Source: Antarcticimicrobium sp033791545
Lineage (GTDB): Bacteria; Pseudomonadota; Alphaproteobacteria; Rhodobacterales; Rhodobacteraceae
Reading direction: 5' to 3'
Assembly (NCBI GenBank): GCA_033791545.1
Contig: JASJGL010000118.1
Coordinates: 1-8,085 of the forward strand
Length of the DNA stretch: 8,085 bases
In this document: positions 1 to 5,737 of the stretch, in pieces
Layout: every line of letters begins with the position of its first letter
Numbering within the stretch: the stretch's first letter is position 1
The notes under the pieces: generated by a model
What the model was told of the DNA's origin: nothing
The model's input: the letters and a program-made list of their open reading frames with translations, nothing else
The model's database searches: none
Program-made: the position numbers and the translations under genes

Positions 1-2
1 CG

Positions 3-200
3 GGTGGACCTCTTGAGGGATATGCCGATCAGCTTTTCGCCCTTCGCCAAACCGCCATGGAAACCAAGGATTTCTCCAAGGTGGACGCGATGAAATCTGC
101 ACTTTTGGATGCGGGGCTCAAGGTGCATATGTCGAAAACCAAGGTCGAACTTGAGCCCGGCCCAGACTTCGACCCCACCAAGCTGGAGGGCCTCGAATGA
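3..200 (+). CDS. cysS: Cysteinyl-tRNA synthetase, C-terminal fragment
   Basis: The reading frame is open from base 3 to a TGA at 198-200 and gives the last 65 residues of a protein whose start lies outside the window. CysS joins cysteine to tRNA-Cys in the cytoplasm. The catalytic HIGH and KMSKS motifs would lie upstream and cannot be checked. What is visible resembles the helical C-terminal tail of the family: a block ending in DFSKVDAMKSALLDAGLKV matches the usual pattern in which an acidic helix is followed by 'D-x-(I/M)-(R/K)-x-x-L-x-x-x-G-(I/L)-x-V'. The ending PGPDFDPTKLEGLE is the type I associate with Rhodobacterales CysS proteins. The following citramalate synthase gene fits, since cysS-cimA adjacency occurs in that order. 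The stop codon overlaps an ATG (ATGA at 197-200) of a short ORF. The identification rests on a tail only and is therefore probable rather than certain. Confidence 0.75.
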   Translation, partial: GGPLEGYADQLFALRQTAMETKDFSKVDAMKSALLDAGLKVHMSKTKVELEPGPDFDPTKLEGLE

Positions 201-364
201 CACGCTCCGCTCAACACTCAGACCATCGCGCCCGGACCGCGCGGGGGGGACGCAAAGCGCCCGCCCCGTGGAGGGGCGGAACGGGCGCTGCCCGCGTTGC
301 GGGCAAGGGGGCCATGATCGGGCCAAGGACGCCATACGCGCAGGAGGAGATGCACCATGTCTAA
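197..364 (+). CDS. Possible 55-aa coupled ORF between cysS and cimA
   Basis: An ATG at 197-199 overlaps the cysS stop (ATGA). Its frame stays open for 55 codons to a TAA at 362-364, inside the first codons of cimA (ATG at 357). The product would be basic and rich in Arg, Gly and Ala, starting MTRSAQHSDHRARTARGGRK and ending PRTPYAQEEMHHV. No domain, signal peptide or membrane segment is visible, and I do not recognise it. Two GC-rich hairpins lie in the middle of the frame. There is no separate ribosome binding site beyond possible re-initiation after cysS (CTGGAGGG at 182-189 is a reasonable Shine-Dalgarno). In GC-rich DNA an open frame of this size can occur by chance, so it may not be a gene. 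If translated, its ribosomes would finish on top of the cimA start, which would couple cysS and cimA expression. It has only one Ile codon, so a classical isoleucine attenuator peptide is unlikely. Confidence 0.25.
   Translation: MTRSAQHSDHRARTARGGRKAPAPWRGGTGAARVAGKGAMIGPRTPYAQEEMHHV
257..305 (+). promoter_or_regulatory. Tandem GC-rich hairpins upstream of cimA
   Basis: Two stem-loops stand back to back. The first pairs GCGCCC (257-262) with GGGCGC (283-288) and, inside it, GCCCC (263-267) with GGGGC (273-277), leaving a five-base loop and a five-base bulge on the 3' side. The second is a perfect seven-base stem, TGCCCGC (289-295) with GCGGGCA (299-305), and a GTT loop. No T-tract follows either stem, so a standard intrinsic terminator is not supported. 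They may slow polymerase, protect a processed 3' end of cysS RNA, or simply be an intergenic palindrome. The pairing is read directly; any role is inference. Confidence 0.5.
343..349 (+). promoter_or_regulatory. Shine-Dalgarno of cimA
   Basis: GGAGGAG lies seven bases before the ATG at 357. It is the only strong ribosome binding site near the start of the citramalate synthase gene. It decides for this ATG and therefore for inclusion of the unusual repeat-bearing N-terminal extension. Confidence 0.75.
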
Positions 365-2036
365 GGGCACACTTTCTAAAGCCCCCCTGTCTAAGGCCCC
401 GCTGTCTAAAGACCGTCTCTACATCTATGACACCACCCTGCGCGACGGGCAGCAGACCCAAGGCGTGCAATTCTCCACGCCCGAGAAGATCCGCATCGCC
501 CAAGCGCTGGATGCCCTCGGCGTCGATTATATCGAGGGCGGCTGGCCCGGCGCCAACCCCACCGACAGCGCCTTTTTCGACGTGGCCCCGGCGACAAAGG
601 CGCGGCTGACCGCCTTTGGCATGACCAAACGCAACGGGCGCTCGGCCGAGAACGACGATGTGCTGGCCGCCGTGATGAACGCCGGCACCGCCTCGGTTTG
701 CCTTGTCGGCAAGACCCATGATTACCACGTCGACACCGCACTGGGCATCACACTGGCGGAAAACCTTGAAAACATCGGCGCCTCAATCGCGCATATCGTT
801 GCGCAGGGGCGCGAGGCGCTGTTTGACGCCGAACACTTCTTTGACGGCTACAAGGCCAACCCCTCCTATGCGCTGGACTGCCTGCGCGCCGCGCAGAAGG
901 CGGGCGCGCGCTGGATCGTGCTCTGTGACACCAATGGCGGCACGCTGCCCGGCGAACTGGCCGGTATCGTGTCCAAGGTGATCGCCGCCGGCATCCCCGG
1001 TGACATCCTTGGTATCCACACCCATAACGACACCGAGAACGCCGTCGCTGGCACCCTTGCGGCGGTGGATGCCGGGGTGCGGCAGGTGCAGGGCACGCTG
1101 AACGGGCTGGGCGAACGCTGCGGCAATGCCAACCTGACCTCGCTGATTCCGACGCTGCTGCTGAAGGAACCCTATGCCAGCACGCTAGAGACCGGCATCA
1201 CGCGCGAGGCTCTCAAGCGGTTGACGCGAGTGTCGCGGATGCTGGACGACATCCTGAACCGGGTGCCGATGAAACAGGCGCCCTATGTCGGTGGCTCGGC
1301 CTTTGCCCACAAGGCCGGTCTGCATGCCAGCGCCATCCTCAAGGATCCGGCGACCTATGAGCATATCCTGCCCGATCTGGTCGGCAACAGCCGCATCATC
1401 CCGATGTCGAACCAGGCCGGGCAATCCAACCTGCGCCGCCGCTTGTCCGAGGCCGGGCTGGAGGTCGCGCCGCGCGATCCCGCCTTGGGCCGAATTCTGG
1501 ACCGGATCAAGGCGCGCGAGGATGAAGGCTATGCCTATGACACTGCTCAGGCGAGCTTTGAGCTGCTGGCGCGCGAAGAGCTGGGGCAACTGCCCGAGTT
1601 TTTCGAGGTCAAGCGCTACAAGGTGACGGTGGAGCGGCGCAAGAACAAGTACAATCAGGTGGTCAGCCTGTCCGAGGCCGTCGTGGTGGTGAAGGTCGAC
1701 GGGGAAAAGAAGCTTTCGGTCAGCGAGTCGGTCGATGAACAGGGCAGCGATCGCGGCCCGGTCAACGCGCTGTCCAAGGCGCTGTCCAAGGATCTGGGCC
1801 GCTATCAGGCCCTCATCGACGATATGCGACTGGTGGATTTCAAGGTGCGCGTCACCCAAGGCGGCACCGAGGCGGTGACCCGTGTCATCATCGACAGCGC
1901 CGACGGCGAGGGGCGACGTTGGTCCACCGTGGGGGTCAGCCCGAACATTGTCGATGCCAGTTTCGAGGCGCTGCTGGACGCGATCCGCTGGAAGCTGATC
2001 CGCGACGCCGGGCCGGTGGCGGCGGGCAACACATGA
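357..2036 (+). CDS. cimA: (R)-citramalate synthase
   Basis: This 559-aa cytoplasmic enzyme belongs to the LeuA/HMGL-like family. It condenses pyruvate with acetyl-CoA to (R)-citramalate, the first step of the threonine-independent route to 2-oxobutyrate and isoleucine. The TIM-barrel domain starts near residue 21. It has the signature DTTLRDGQQTQGVQF (25-39) with catalytic Arg29 and metal-binding Asp30, EGGWPGANPTD, the metal-binding pair H221-x-H223 in GIHTHNDTENAVA, GLGERCGNANL and later AFAHKAGLHASAI. The last 150 or so residues fit the LeuA-dimer regulatory domain that usually binds the feedback inhibitor. The GWPGANPTD and DTENAVA wording favours the long citramalate synthase subfamily over 2-isopropylmalate synthase. 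Residues 2-21 form an extension of four SKxxL units not usual in the family, which normally begins just before RLYxYDTTLRDG. The ATG at 357 is chosen for its Shine-Dalgarno. The stop overlaps the next gene by four bases. A further LSK duplication lies at residues 471-478. Confidence 0.92.
   Translation: MSKGTLSKAPLSKAPLSKDRLYIYDTTLRDGQQTQGVQFSTPEKIRIAQALDALGVDYIEGGWPGANPTDSAFFDVAPATKARLTAFGMTKRNGRSAENDDVLAAVMNAGTASVCLVGKTHDYHVDTALGITLAENLENIGASIAHIVAQGREALFDAEHFFDGYKANPSYALDCLRAAQKAGARWIVLCDTNGGTLPGELAGIVSKVIAAGIPGDILGIHTHNDTENAVAGTLAAVDAGVRQVQGTLNGLGERCGNANLTSLIPTLLLKEPYASTLETGITREALKRLTRVSRMLDDILNRVPMKQAPYVGGSAFAHKAGLHASAILKDPATYEHILPDLVGNSRIIPMSNQAGQSNLRRRLSEAGLEVAPRDPALGRILDRIKAREDEGYAYDTAQASFELLAREELGQLPEFFEVKRYKVTVERRKNKYNQVVSLSEAVVVVKVDGEKKLSVSESVDEQGSDRGPVNALSKALSKDLGRYQALIDDMRLVDFKVRVTQGGTEAVTRVIIDSADGEGRRWSTVGVSPNIVDASFEALLDAIRWKLIRDAGPVAAGNT
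360..419 (+). repeat. Four 15-bp in-frame tandem units at the cimA 5' end
   Basis: Four successive 15-base units begin with TCTAA (360, 375, 390, 405). Units two and three are nearly identical, TCTAAAGCCCCCCTG and TCTAAGGCCCCGCTG; units one and four have diverged. They encode SKGTL, SKAPL, SKAPL and SKDRL. Unit length is a multiple of three, so copy-number change would keep the frame. The array lies between the start codon and the first conserved residue of the enzyme and so sits outside the catalytic fold. Confidence 0.85.
1767..1790 (+). repeat. Perfect 12-bp tandem duplication in cimA
   Basis: GCGCTGTCCAAG occurs twice with no gap (1767-1778 and 1779-1790) and encodes ALSK-ALSK at residues 471-478, in the C-terminal regulatory domain. 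It resembles the LSKAP units at the N terminus in protein sequence but uses different codons (TCC AAG rather than TCT AAA/G), so it probably arose separately or by convergence. Confidence 0.85.
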
Positions 2037-3004
2037 TCCCCGGACTCGCCCCGACGCTGTTGCGCATCGCGCTGATCGGGGCGGCCATTTTTCTGGCGAT
2101 CGCGGGCGGGCTGATCCTGTCGCAACGACCGGGGCAGCCCTTCGCGGGCGGCGGGCTGACGTTTCCGGAGCCGGGCGACACCATCCCCGCGCCCGATGTG
2201 CGGCGCTATACCGCTCGCGACGGCGTGGAACTGGCCTACCGCCTGTTTCCGGGCCCCGAGGGGGCGCCGCTGGTCGTGCTGATCCATGGCTCCGGTGCGC
2301 AGGGGCTTTATTACGCCGGGCTGGCCGGGGCGCTGTCGGAGCATGCCACTGTCCTCTTGCCGGATCTGCGCGGCCACGGGGCCAGCCGCGCCAAGGCCCC
2401 CGACGTGGCCCATATCGGTCAGCTGGAAGAGGACATCGCCGATCTCGCCCGCGCGCATTTGAAGCCGGGGCAGAGCTTCGTTCTTGCCGGGCACTCCTCG
2501 GGTGGCGGACTGGTGACTCGCTATGCCGGCGGGGCGCAAACCCCGCGCCCGGACGGCGCCATGCTGCTGGCTCCGTTCCTGAAGTATGACGCGCCGGTAA
2601 TGCGCGAAAATTCAGGCGGTTGGGCGCGCCCTTTGACGCGGCGGATCATCGGGCTTTCGATGCTCAACGCCGTGGGGATCCGGGGGCTGAACGGGCTGAC
2701 CGCGATCGAGTTCAACGTGCCGGAGCACCTGCGGGGCGAATTGACCGGGGCCTACAGCTACCGGCTCAATGCCTCCTATGCCCCCAGATCTGATTACCTG
2801 CGGGACATCAGTATGTTGCCGGCGTTTCTTCTGGTCGCGGGAGATGCCGACGAGGCGTTTCGTGCCGACCGATTCGAGGTCACGATGGCCCCCGCCAATC
2901 CCGGCGGCACCTATCACCTGATCCCGGGGATAAGCCACCTCGGCGTGATTAATGCCGCTATCACCCCGCGCCTGATGGGAGAGTACCTTGACCATCTCGA
3001 CTGA
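2033..3004 (+). CDS. Membrane-anchored alpha/beta hydrolase (S33/Hydrolase_4 type)
   Basis: This 323-aa protein starts at an ATG that overlaps the cimA stop (ATGA, 2033-2036), which suggests translational coupling. Residues 8-29 form one hydrophobic stretch (LLRIALIGAAIFLAIAGGLI) followed by polar residues and no obvious signal-peptidase site, so a signal anchor with the domain in the periplasm is likely. The hydrolase core begins near residue 57. It shows the oxyanion-hole strand VVLIHGSG (81-88), PDLRGHGAS (110-118), the nucleophile elbow GHSSG with Ser155, an acid in AGDADE (Asp271 or Asp273) and His302 in GISHLG. The triad is therefore complete. Substrate cannot be read from the sequence; lysophospholipase, esterase and peptidase activities all occur in this clan. 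A longer frame is open back to a TTG at 1919, inside cimA, but it has no domain support and would remove the N-terminal anchor. Nothing ties it to isoleucine synthesis beyond position. Confidence 0.85.
   Translation: MIPGLAPTLLRIALIGAAIFLAIAGGLILSQRPGQPFAGGGLTFPEPGDTIPAPDVRRYTARDGVELAYRLFPGPEGAPLVVLIHGSGAQGLYYAGLAGALSEHATVLLPDLRGHGASRAKAPDVAHIGQLEEDIADLARAHLKPGQSFVLAGHSSGGGLVTRYAGGAQTPRPDGAMLLAPFLKYDAPVMRENSGGWARPLTRRIIGLSMLNAVGIRGLNGLTAIEFNVPEHLRGELTGAYSYRLNASYAPRSDYLRDISMLPAFLLVAGDADEAFRADRFEVTMAPANPGGTYHLIPGISHLGVINAAITPRLMGEYLDHLD
2977..2983 (+). promoter_or_regulatory. Shine-Dalgarno supporting a TTG start
   Basis: GGGAGAG lies four bases before the TTG at 2988 and inside the end of the upstream hydrolase gene. 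It supports TTG as the start of the NDUFAF6-like gene. The next in-frame ATG (3066) would remove 26 residues, including the conserved-looking CADLVQRGDPDRFLA segment. Confidence 0.55.
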
Positions 3005-3767
3005 CGATCTCGCCGCCTGCGCCGATCTGGTGCAGCGCGGCGATCCCGACCGCTTTCTCGCCACGATGGCGGCCCCGCCACCGGCACGGGCGGTGTTGTT
3101 CCCGCTGTTCGCGATGAATGTCGAGGTGTCGCGCGCGCCCTGGGTCACGCAAGAGCCGATGATCGCCGAGATGCGGTTGCAATGGTGGCGCGACGCGCTG
3201 GAAGAAATCGCCACTGCCGCTGCGGTGCGCCGCCATGAGGTTGTCAGCCCGTTGGCCGGGATTCTGAGTCCGGATCAAGCTGAGAAACTGGATGAGTATA
3301 TCGCAGTAAGGCGTTGGGATATATATAAAGACCCGTTCGATGACGAGGCGCATTTCAACCGCTATATCGACCACAGCTCGGGCAGTCTGCTCTGGGCTGC
3401 GGCCCGCGCTCTGGGTGAGGCTGACGAGCAGGTGGTGCGCGATTTCGGCTTTGCGGCGGGGCTGGCCAACTGGTTCTGCGCTGTGCCCAGGCTTGAGGCG
3501 CGCGGCCGCATCCCGTTTCTGGATGGGCGGCCCGCGGCGCTGCGCGGTCTGGCGGAGCAAGGGCTTGATCGCCTGTCGCGGGCGCGCGGCCAGCGTGGCG
3601 CGGTGTCGCCTCAGGCACGGCCGGCGCTGTTGTCAGGATGGCAGGCCGGGGTAATCCTGCGGCAGGTGCGCGATGATCCCACGCGGGTTGCTACGGGAAC
3701 CTTGGGCCAGAGCGAGGCGCGCAAGCGGCTCGCATTGATGGCGCGGGCGGCCTCTGGGCGCTGGTAG
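2988..3767 (+). CDS. Squalene/phytoene synthase-fold protein, NDUFAF6-like
   Basis: The product has 259 aa from a TTG start, overlapping the upstream hydrolase by 17 bases. It belongs to the squalene/phytoene synthase family. The wording FAMNVEVSRAPWV (41-53) followed by MIAEMRLQWWRDALEEI (58-74) matches the NDUFAF6 branch, the mitochondrial complex I assembly factor, rather than carotenoid or hopanoid enzymes. YIDHSSGSLLWAAARALG (126-143) is the usual mid-protein motif. The aspartate-rich motifs that hold magnesium and diphosphate in true synthases are not seen: the first is replaced by NVEVS, and the second region reads GLANWFCAVPRLEARGRIPF without a D-x-x-x-D. I therefore infer a non-catalytic or altered role, plausibly in assembly of NADH dehydrogenase at the inner membrane. 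No carotenoid genes are nearby. An automatic 'phytoene synthase' label would be misleading. The gene ends just before a strong terminator. Confidence 0.8.
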   Translation: MTISTDDLAACADLVQRGDPDRFLATMAAPPPARAVLFPLFAMNVEVSRAPWVTQEPMIAEMRLQWWRDALEEIATAAAVRRHEVVSPLAGILSPDQAEKLDEYIAVRRWDIYKDPFDDEAHFNRYIDHSSGSLLWAAARALGEADEQVVRDFGFAAGLANWFCAVPRLEARGRIPFLDGRPAALRGLAEQGLDRLSRARGQRGAVSPQARPALLSGWQAGVILRQVRDDPTRVATGTLGQSEARKRLALMARAASGRW

Positions 3768-3794
3768 CGCGGCGCAGGGCGCGCCGCGCCTTTT
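3767..3794 (+). terminator. Rho-independent terminator of the cimA run
   Basis: A perfect nine-base stem, GCGCGGCGC (3767-3775) with GCGCCGCGC (3781-3789), has a five-base loop and is followed by CTTTT. It starts on the last base of the NDUFAF6-like stop codon. The T-tract exists only for + strand transcripts; on the minus strand the stem is followed by mixed sequence. It should therefore end the + run and not the converging transporter mRNA. Confidence 0.8.
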
Positions 3795-3808
3795 GAACGC
3801 TCAAGCCG

Positions 3809-5029
3809 TCAGACCGCGTCTTCGCGCCCTTGGTTCGGCTGGAACATCAGCCACAGCAGCGCGCCGCCCGCCAGCATCAGGAACGGGGCCATCGCCATGT
3901 TGACGGCGGTCCAGCCCTCTTGTGCCGAGCCGCCCGAGCAGTTCATCAGCCCGCCCGAGGCCAGCGAGGCCATGGTGACGCCGCCAAACACCAGCAGGTC
4001 GTTCAGCCCCTGCATCCGGCCGCGTTCCTGCGGTTGATGCGCGCCAGCCAGCATGGTGGTGGCGCCGATGAAGCCAAAGTTCCAGCCGACGCCCAGCAAC
4101 ACCAGCGCGAAAAAGAAGTTCCCCAGTTCCACCCCGTTCAGCGCGACGACCCCGGCACTGGCCAGAATGGCAAGCCCGGCCGCCATGATCTTTTCGACCC
4201 CGAAGCGGGCGATCAGATGGCCGGTGAAGAACGAGGGCACATACATCGCCAGCACGTGGCTGGTCACCACATCCGCCGCGTTGCCCTGATTATAGCCACA
4301 GCCGACCACCGCCAGCGGGGTCGATGTCATCACCAGGTTCATCAGCGCATAGGAGACCATGGCGCAGATCACCGCGACCAGAATGCGCGGTGTGGTCAGC
4401 AGCTCCCATCGGGTCCGGCCCCGTGGCGCGTCGGCCGCCGGGGGGCGGGGTTTCGGGATCTTGAGGAACAGGAACAGCAGCGAGCCGACCACATTGACCC
4501 CGATCACCGTCAGATAGGTGCCGAGAAAGGGGATCACCATCGCCTGTGACGTGACCTTGACCAGCTGCGGCCCGATCACCGCCGACAACAGCCCCCCGGC
4601 CATCACATAGGAAATTGCCTTGGGGCGAAACGCGTCCGAGGCGGTATCGGCGGCGGCAAAGCGATAGAAGCCCTGCGCGCTCATGTACAATCCGGTCAGG
4701 AAACTGCCCAGAAGGAACACCGGGAAAGAGCCGAGATACAGCCCATAGGCCCCGACCGCGCCGCCGACGGCCCCGCCCGTGGCGCCCAGCAGAAAGCCGG
4801 CGCGCCGTCCCCATTTCTGCATGATGGCCGAGACCGGCGTGGCCGACAGCATCGAGCCCAGCACGATCAGCGAGATCGGCAACGTGGCCAGACAGGCATT
4901 GCTCGCCAGTGATTGGCCCGCCAGTCCGCCGACGGTGAAAATCATTGGCATCTGCGCGCCCAGAATGGCCTGGGCGGCGACTAGAACGGCCACATTGCGC
5001 TTGGCCTTGGTATCGTCGATATCATGCAT
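3809..5029 (-). CDS. MFS transporter, substrate unknown
   Basis: This 406-aa inner-membrane protein has about 12 hydrophobic segments in two halves. The halves are joined by a cytoplasmic loop near residues 190-212 that is rich in Pro, Arg and Lys (KIPKPRPPAADAPRGRTRWE). The loop between segments 2 and 3 carries a degenerate MFS motif A (MQKWGRRAGF, 70-79). Other family-like blocks are GLYMSAQGFYRFAAAD (113-128), GYNQGNAADVVTSHVLAMYVP (245-265) and GWNFGFIGATTM (315-326), followed by QPQERGRMQGLNDLLVFG (332-349). The start is the ATG at 5029-5027, whose MHDIDDTKAKRN leads directly into segment 1. The frame stays open another 122 codons upstream, but that part is antisense to the glycosylase gene and has no membrane character. 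No strong Shine-Dalgarno precedes the ATG. Proton-driven transport is expected from the family; the substrate cannot be inferred from sequence or neighbours. Confidence 0.85.
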   Translation of the reverse strand: MHDIDDTKAKRNVAVLVAAQAILGAQMPMIFTVGGLAGQSLASNACLATLPISLIVLGSMLSATPVSAIMQKWGRRAGFLLGATGGAVGGAVGAYGLYLGSFPVFLLGSFLTGLYMSAQGFYRFAAADTASDAFRPKAISYVMAGGLLSAVIGPQLVKVTSQAMVIPFLGTYLTVIGVNVVGSLLFLFLKIPKPRPPAADAPRGRTRWELLTTPRILVAVICAMVSYALMNLVMTSTPLAVVGCGYNQGNAADVVTSHVLAMYVPSFFTGHLIARFGVEKIMAAGLAILASAGVVALNGVELGNFFFALVLLGVGWNFGFIGATTMLAGAHQPQERGRMQGLNDLLVFGGVTMASLASGGLMNCSGGSAQEGWTAVNMAMAPFLMLAGGALLWLMFQPNQGREDAV

Positions 5030-5070
5030 GACGCTTGCGTAACGTTGAATGTGAAGCGGCACAAGATGGC

Positions 5071-5098
5071 TTGCGCGGCCCGGTGCATTTCCTATGGT
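5071..5098 (+). promoter_or_regulatory. Weak candidate promoter of the glycosylase gene
   Basis: TTGCGC (5071-5076) and TATGGT (5093-5098) are 16 bases apart in the 75-base divergent gap. Transcription would begin close to the ATG at 5105, giving a very short or absent leader. No Shine-Dalgarno is visible before that ATG, which agrees with this. Matches to consensus are modest and could be chance. Confidence 0.3.
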
Positions 5099-5104
5099 TC
5101 GGGC

Positions 5105-5737
5105 ATGAGTTTGGGCCGGATCATCGAAACAGACGCCTGCGTGGCCGAGGGCGCGGCCTGGCTTGCCGCGCGCGATGCCCGCTTTGCGTCGGCGTTGGAG
5201 CAGACCGGCCCTTTGCCGCTGCGCCGTCGCCCGGACGGGTTCGCGCAATTGCTTTCGGCGATCGTCAGCCAGCAAGTGAGCGTTGCCTCGGCCACTGCGA
5301 TCTGGGGCCGGATGCAGGATGCGCGCCTGACCGGCCCGCGCAAGATCCAATGGGCCAGCGACGATGATCTGCGTGCCGTTGGCCTCAGTCGGCAAAAGAT
5401 CCGCTATGCCCGCGCGCTGGCCGAGGCGCGGCTCGACTTTGCCGCGCTGCGCGTCGCGCCGACCGGGCAGGTGATCGAGACCCTGACACAGGTGCCCGGC
5501 ATCGGCATCTGGACTGCCGAGATCTATGCCATGTTCAGCCTTGGCCGCGCCGATGTCTTTGCCTCGGGCGATCTGGCGTTGCAGGAATCCGCCCGCCTGC
5601 TGTTCGATTTGTCCGCGCGACCGCGCGACCGCGCGCTGCGCCAGATGGCCGAGGATTGGGCGCCTTGGCGCTCGGTTGCGGCGCGTCTGCTCTGGGCCTA
5701 TTACCGGGTGGCAAAAGACAGGGAAGGGATCAGATGA
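5105..5737 (+). CDS. AlkA-like DNA-3-methyladenine glycosylase
   Basis: This 210-aa protein is of the HhH-GPD superfamily, which removes alkylated bases such as 3-methyladenine as the first step of base excision repair. Visible motifs are FAQLLSAIVSQQVSVASATAIW (46-67), the helix-hairpin-helix LTQVPGIGIWTAEIYAMF (127-144) that grips the DNA backbone, and the catalytic aspartate Asp156 in VFASGDLALQ. There is no iron-sulphur cysteine cluster, unlike Nth or MutY. E. coli AlkA is about 280 aa; this protein lacks the extra N-terminal domain and has the compact single-domain size. The ATG at 5105 is chosen because the protein begins conserved-looking from there (MSLGRIIETDACVAEGAAWL). An earlier ATG at 5024 lies within the start of the divergent transporter gene. 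The stop overlaps the start of the following esterase (ATGA). No Ada or SOS box was found upstream. Confidence 0.88.
   Translation: MSLGRIIETDACVAEGAAWLAARDARFASALEQTGPLPLRRRPDGFAQLLSAIVSQQVSVASATAIWGRMQDARLTGPRKIQWASDDDLRAVGLSRQKIRYARALAEARLDFAALRVAPTGQVIETLTQVPGIGIWTAEIYAMFSLGRADVFASGDLALQESARLLFDLSARPRDRALRQMAEDWAPWRSVAARLLWAYYRVAKDREGIR

Noticed and set aside
1185..1859. Minus-strand ORF of 224 codons inside cimA
   Set aside because: It is antisense to the well-conserved cimA frame and has no recognisable motif. Long antisense frames are expected in GC-rich codon-biased genes.
1919..2032. Upstream TTG start extending the anchored hydrolase by 38 residues
   Set aside because: The extension is out-of-frame cimA coding sequence and would bury the hydrophobic N-terminal anchor. 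The ATG in the ATGA overlap is better.
3830..4549. Plus-strand 239-codon ORF within the transporter gene
   Set aside because: Its product is His/Gln/Arg-rich low-complexity sequence typical of a shadow frame. The minus strand encodes a clear MFS protein.
5024..5104. Earlier ATG for the AlkA-like gene
   Set aside because: It overlaps the start codon of the divergent transporter and adds 27 residues without family resemblance. Conserved-looking sequence begins at 5105.
5030..5395. N-terminal extension of the MFS transporter to 528 residues
   Set aside because: The added part is antisense to the glycosylase gene and has no membrane segment. The protein is full length for the family from 5029.
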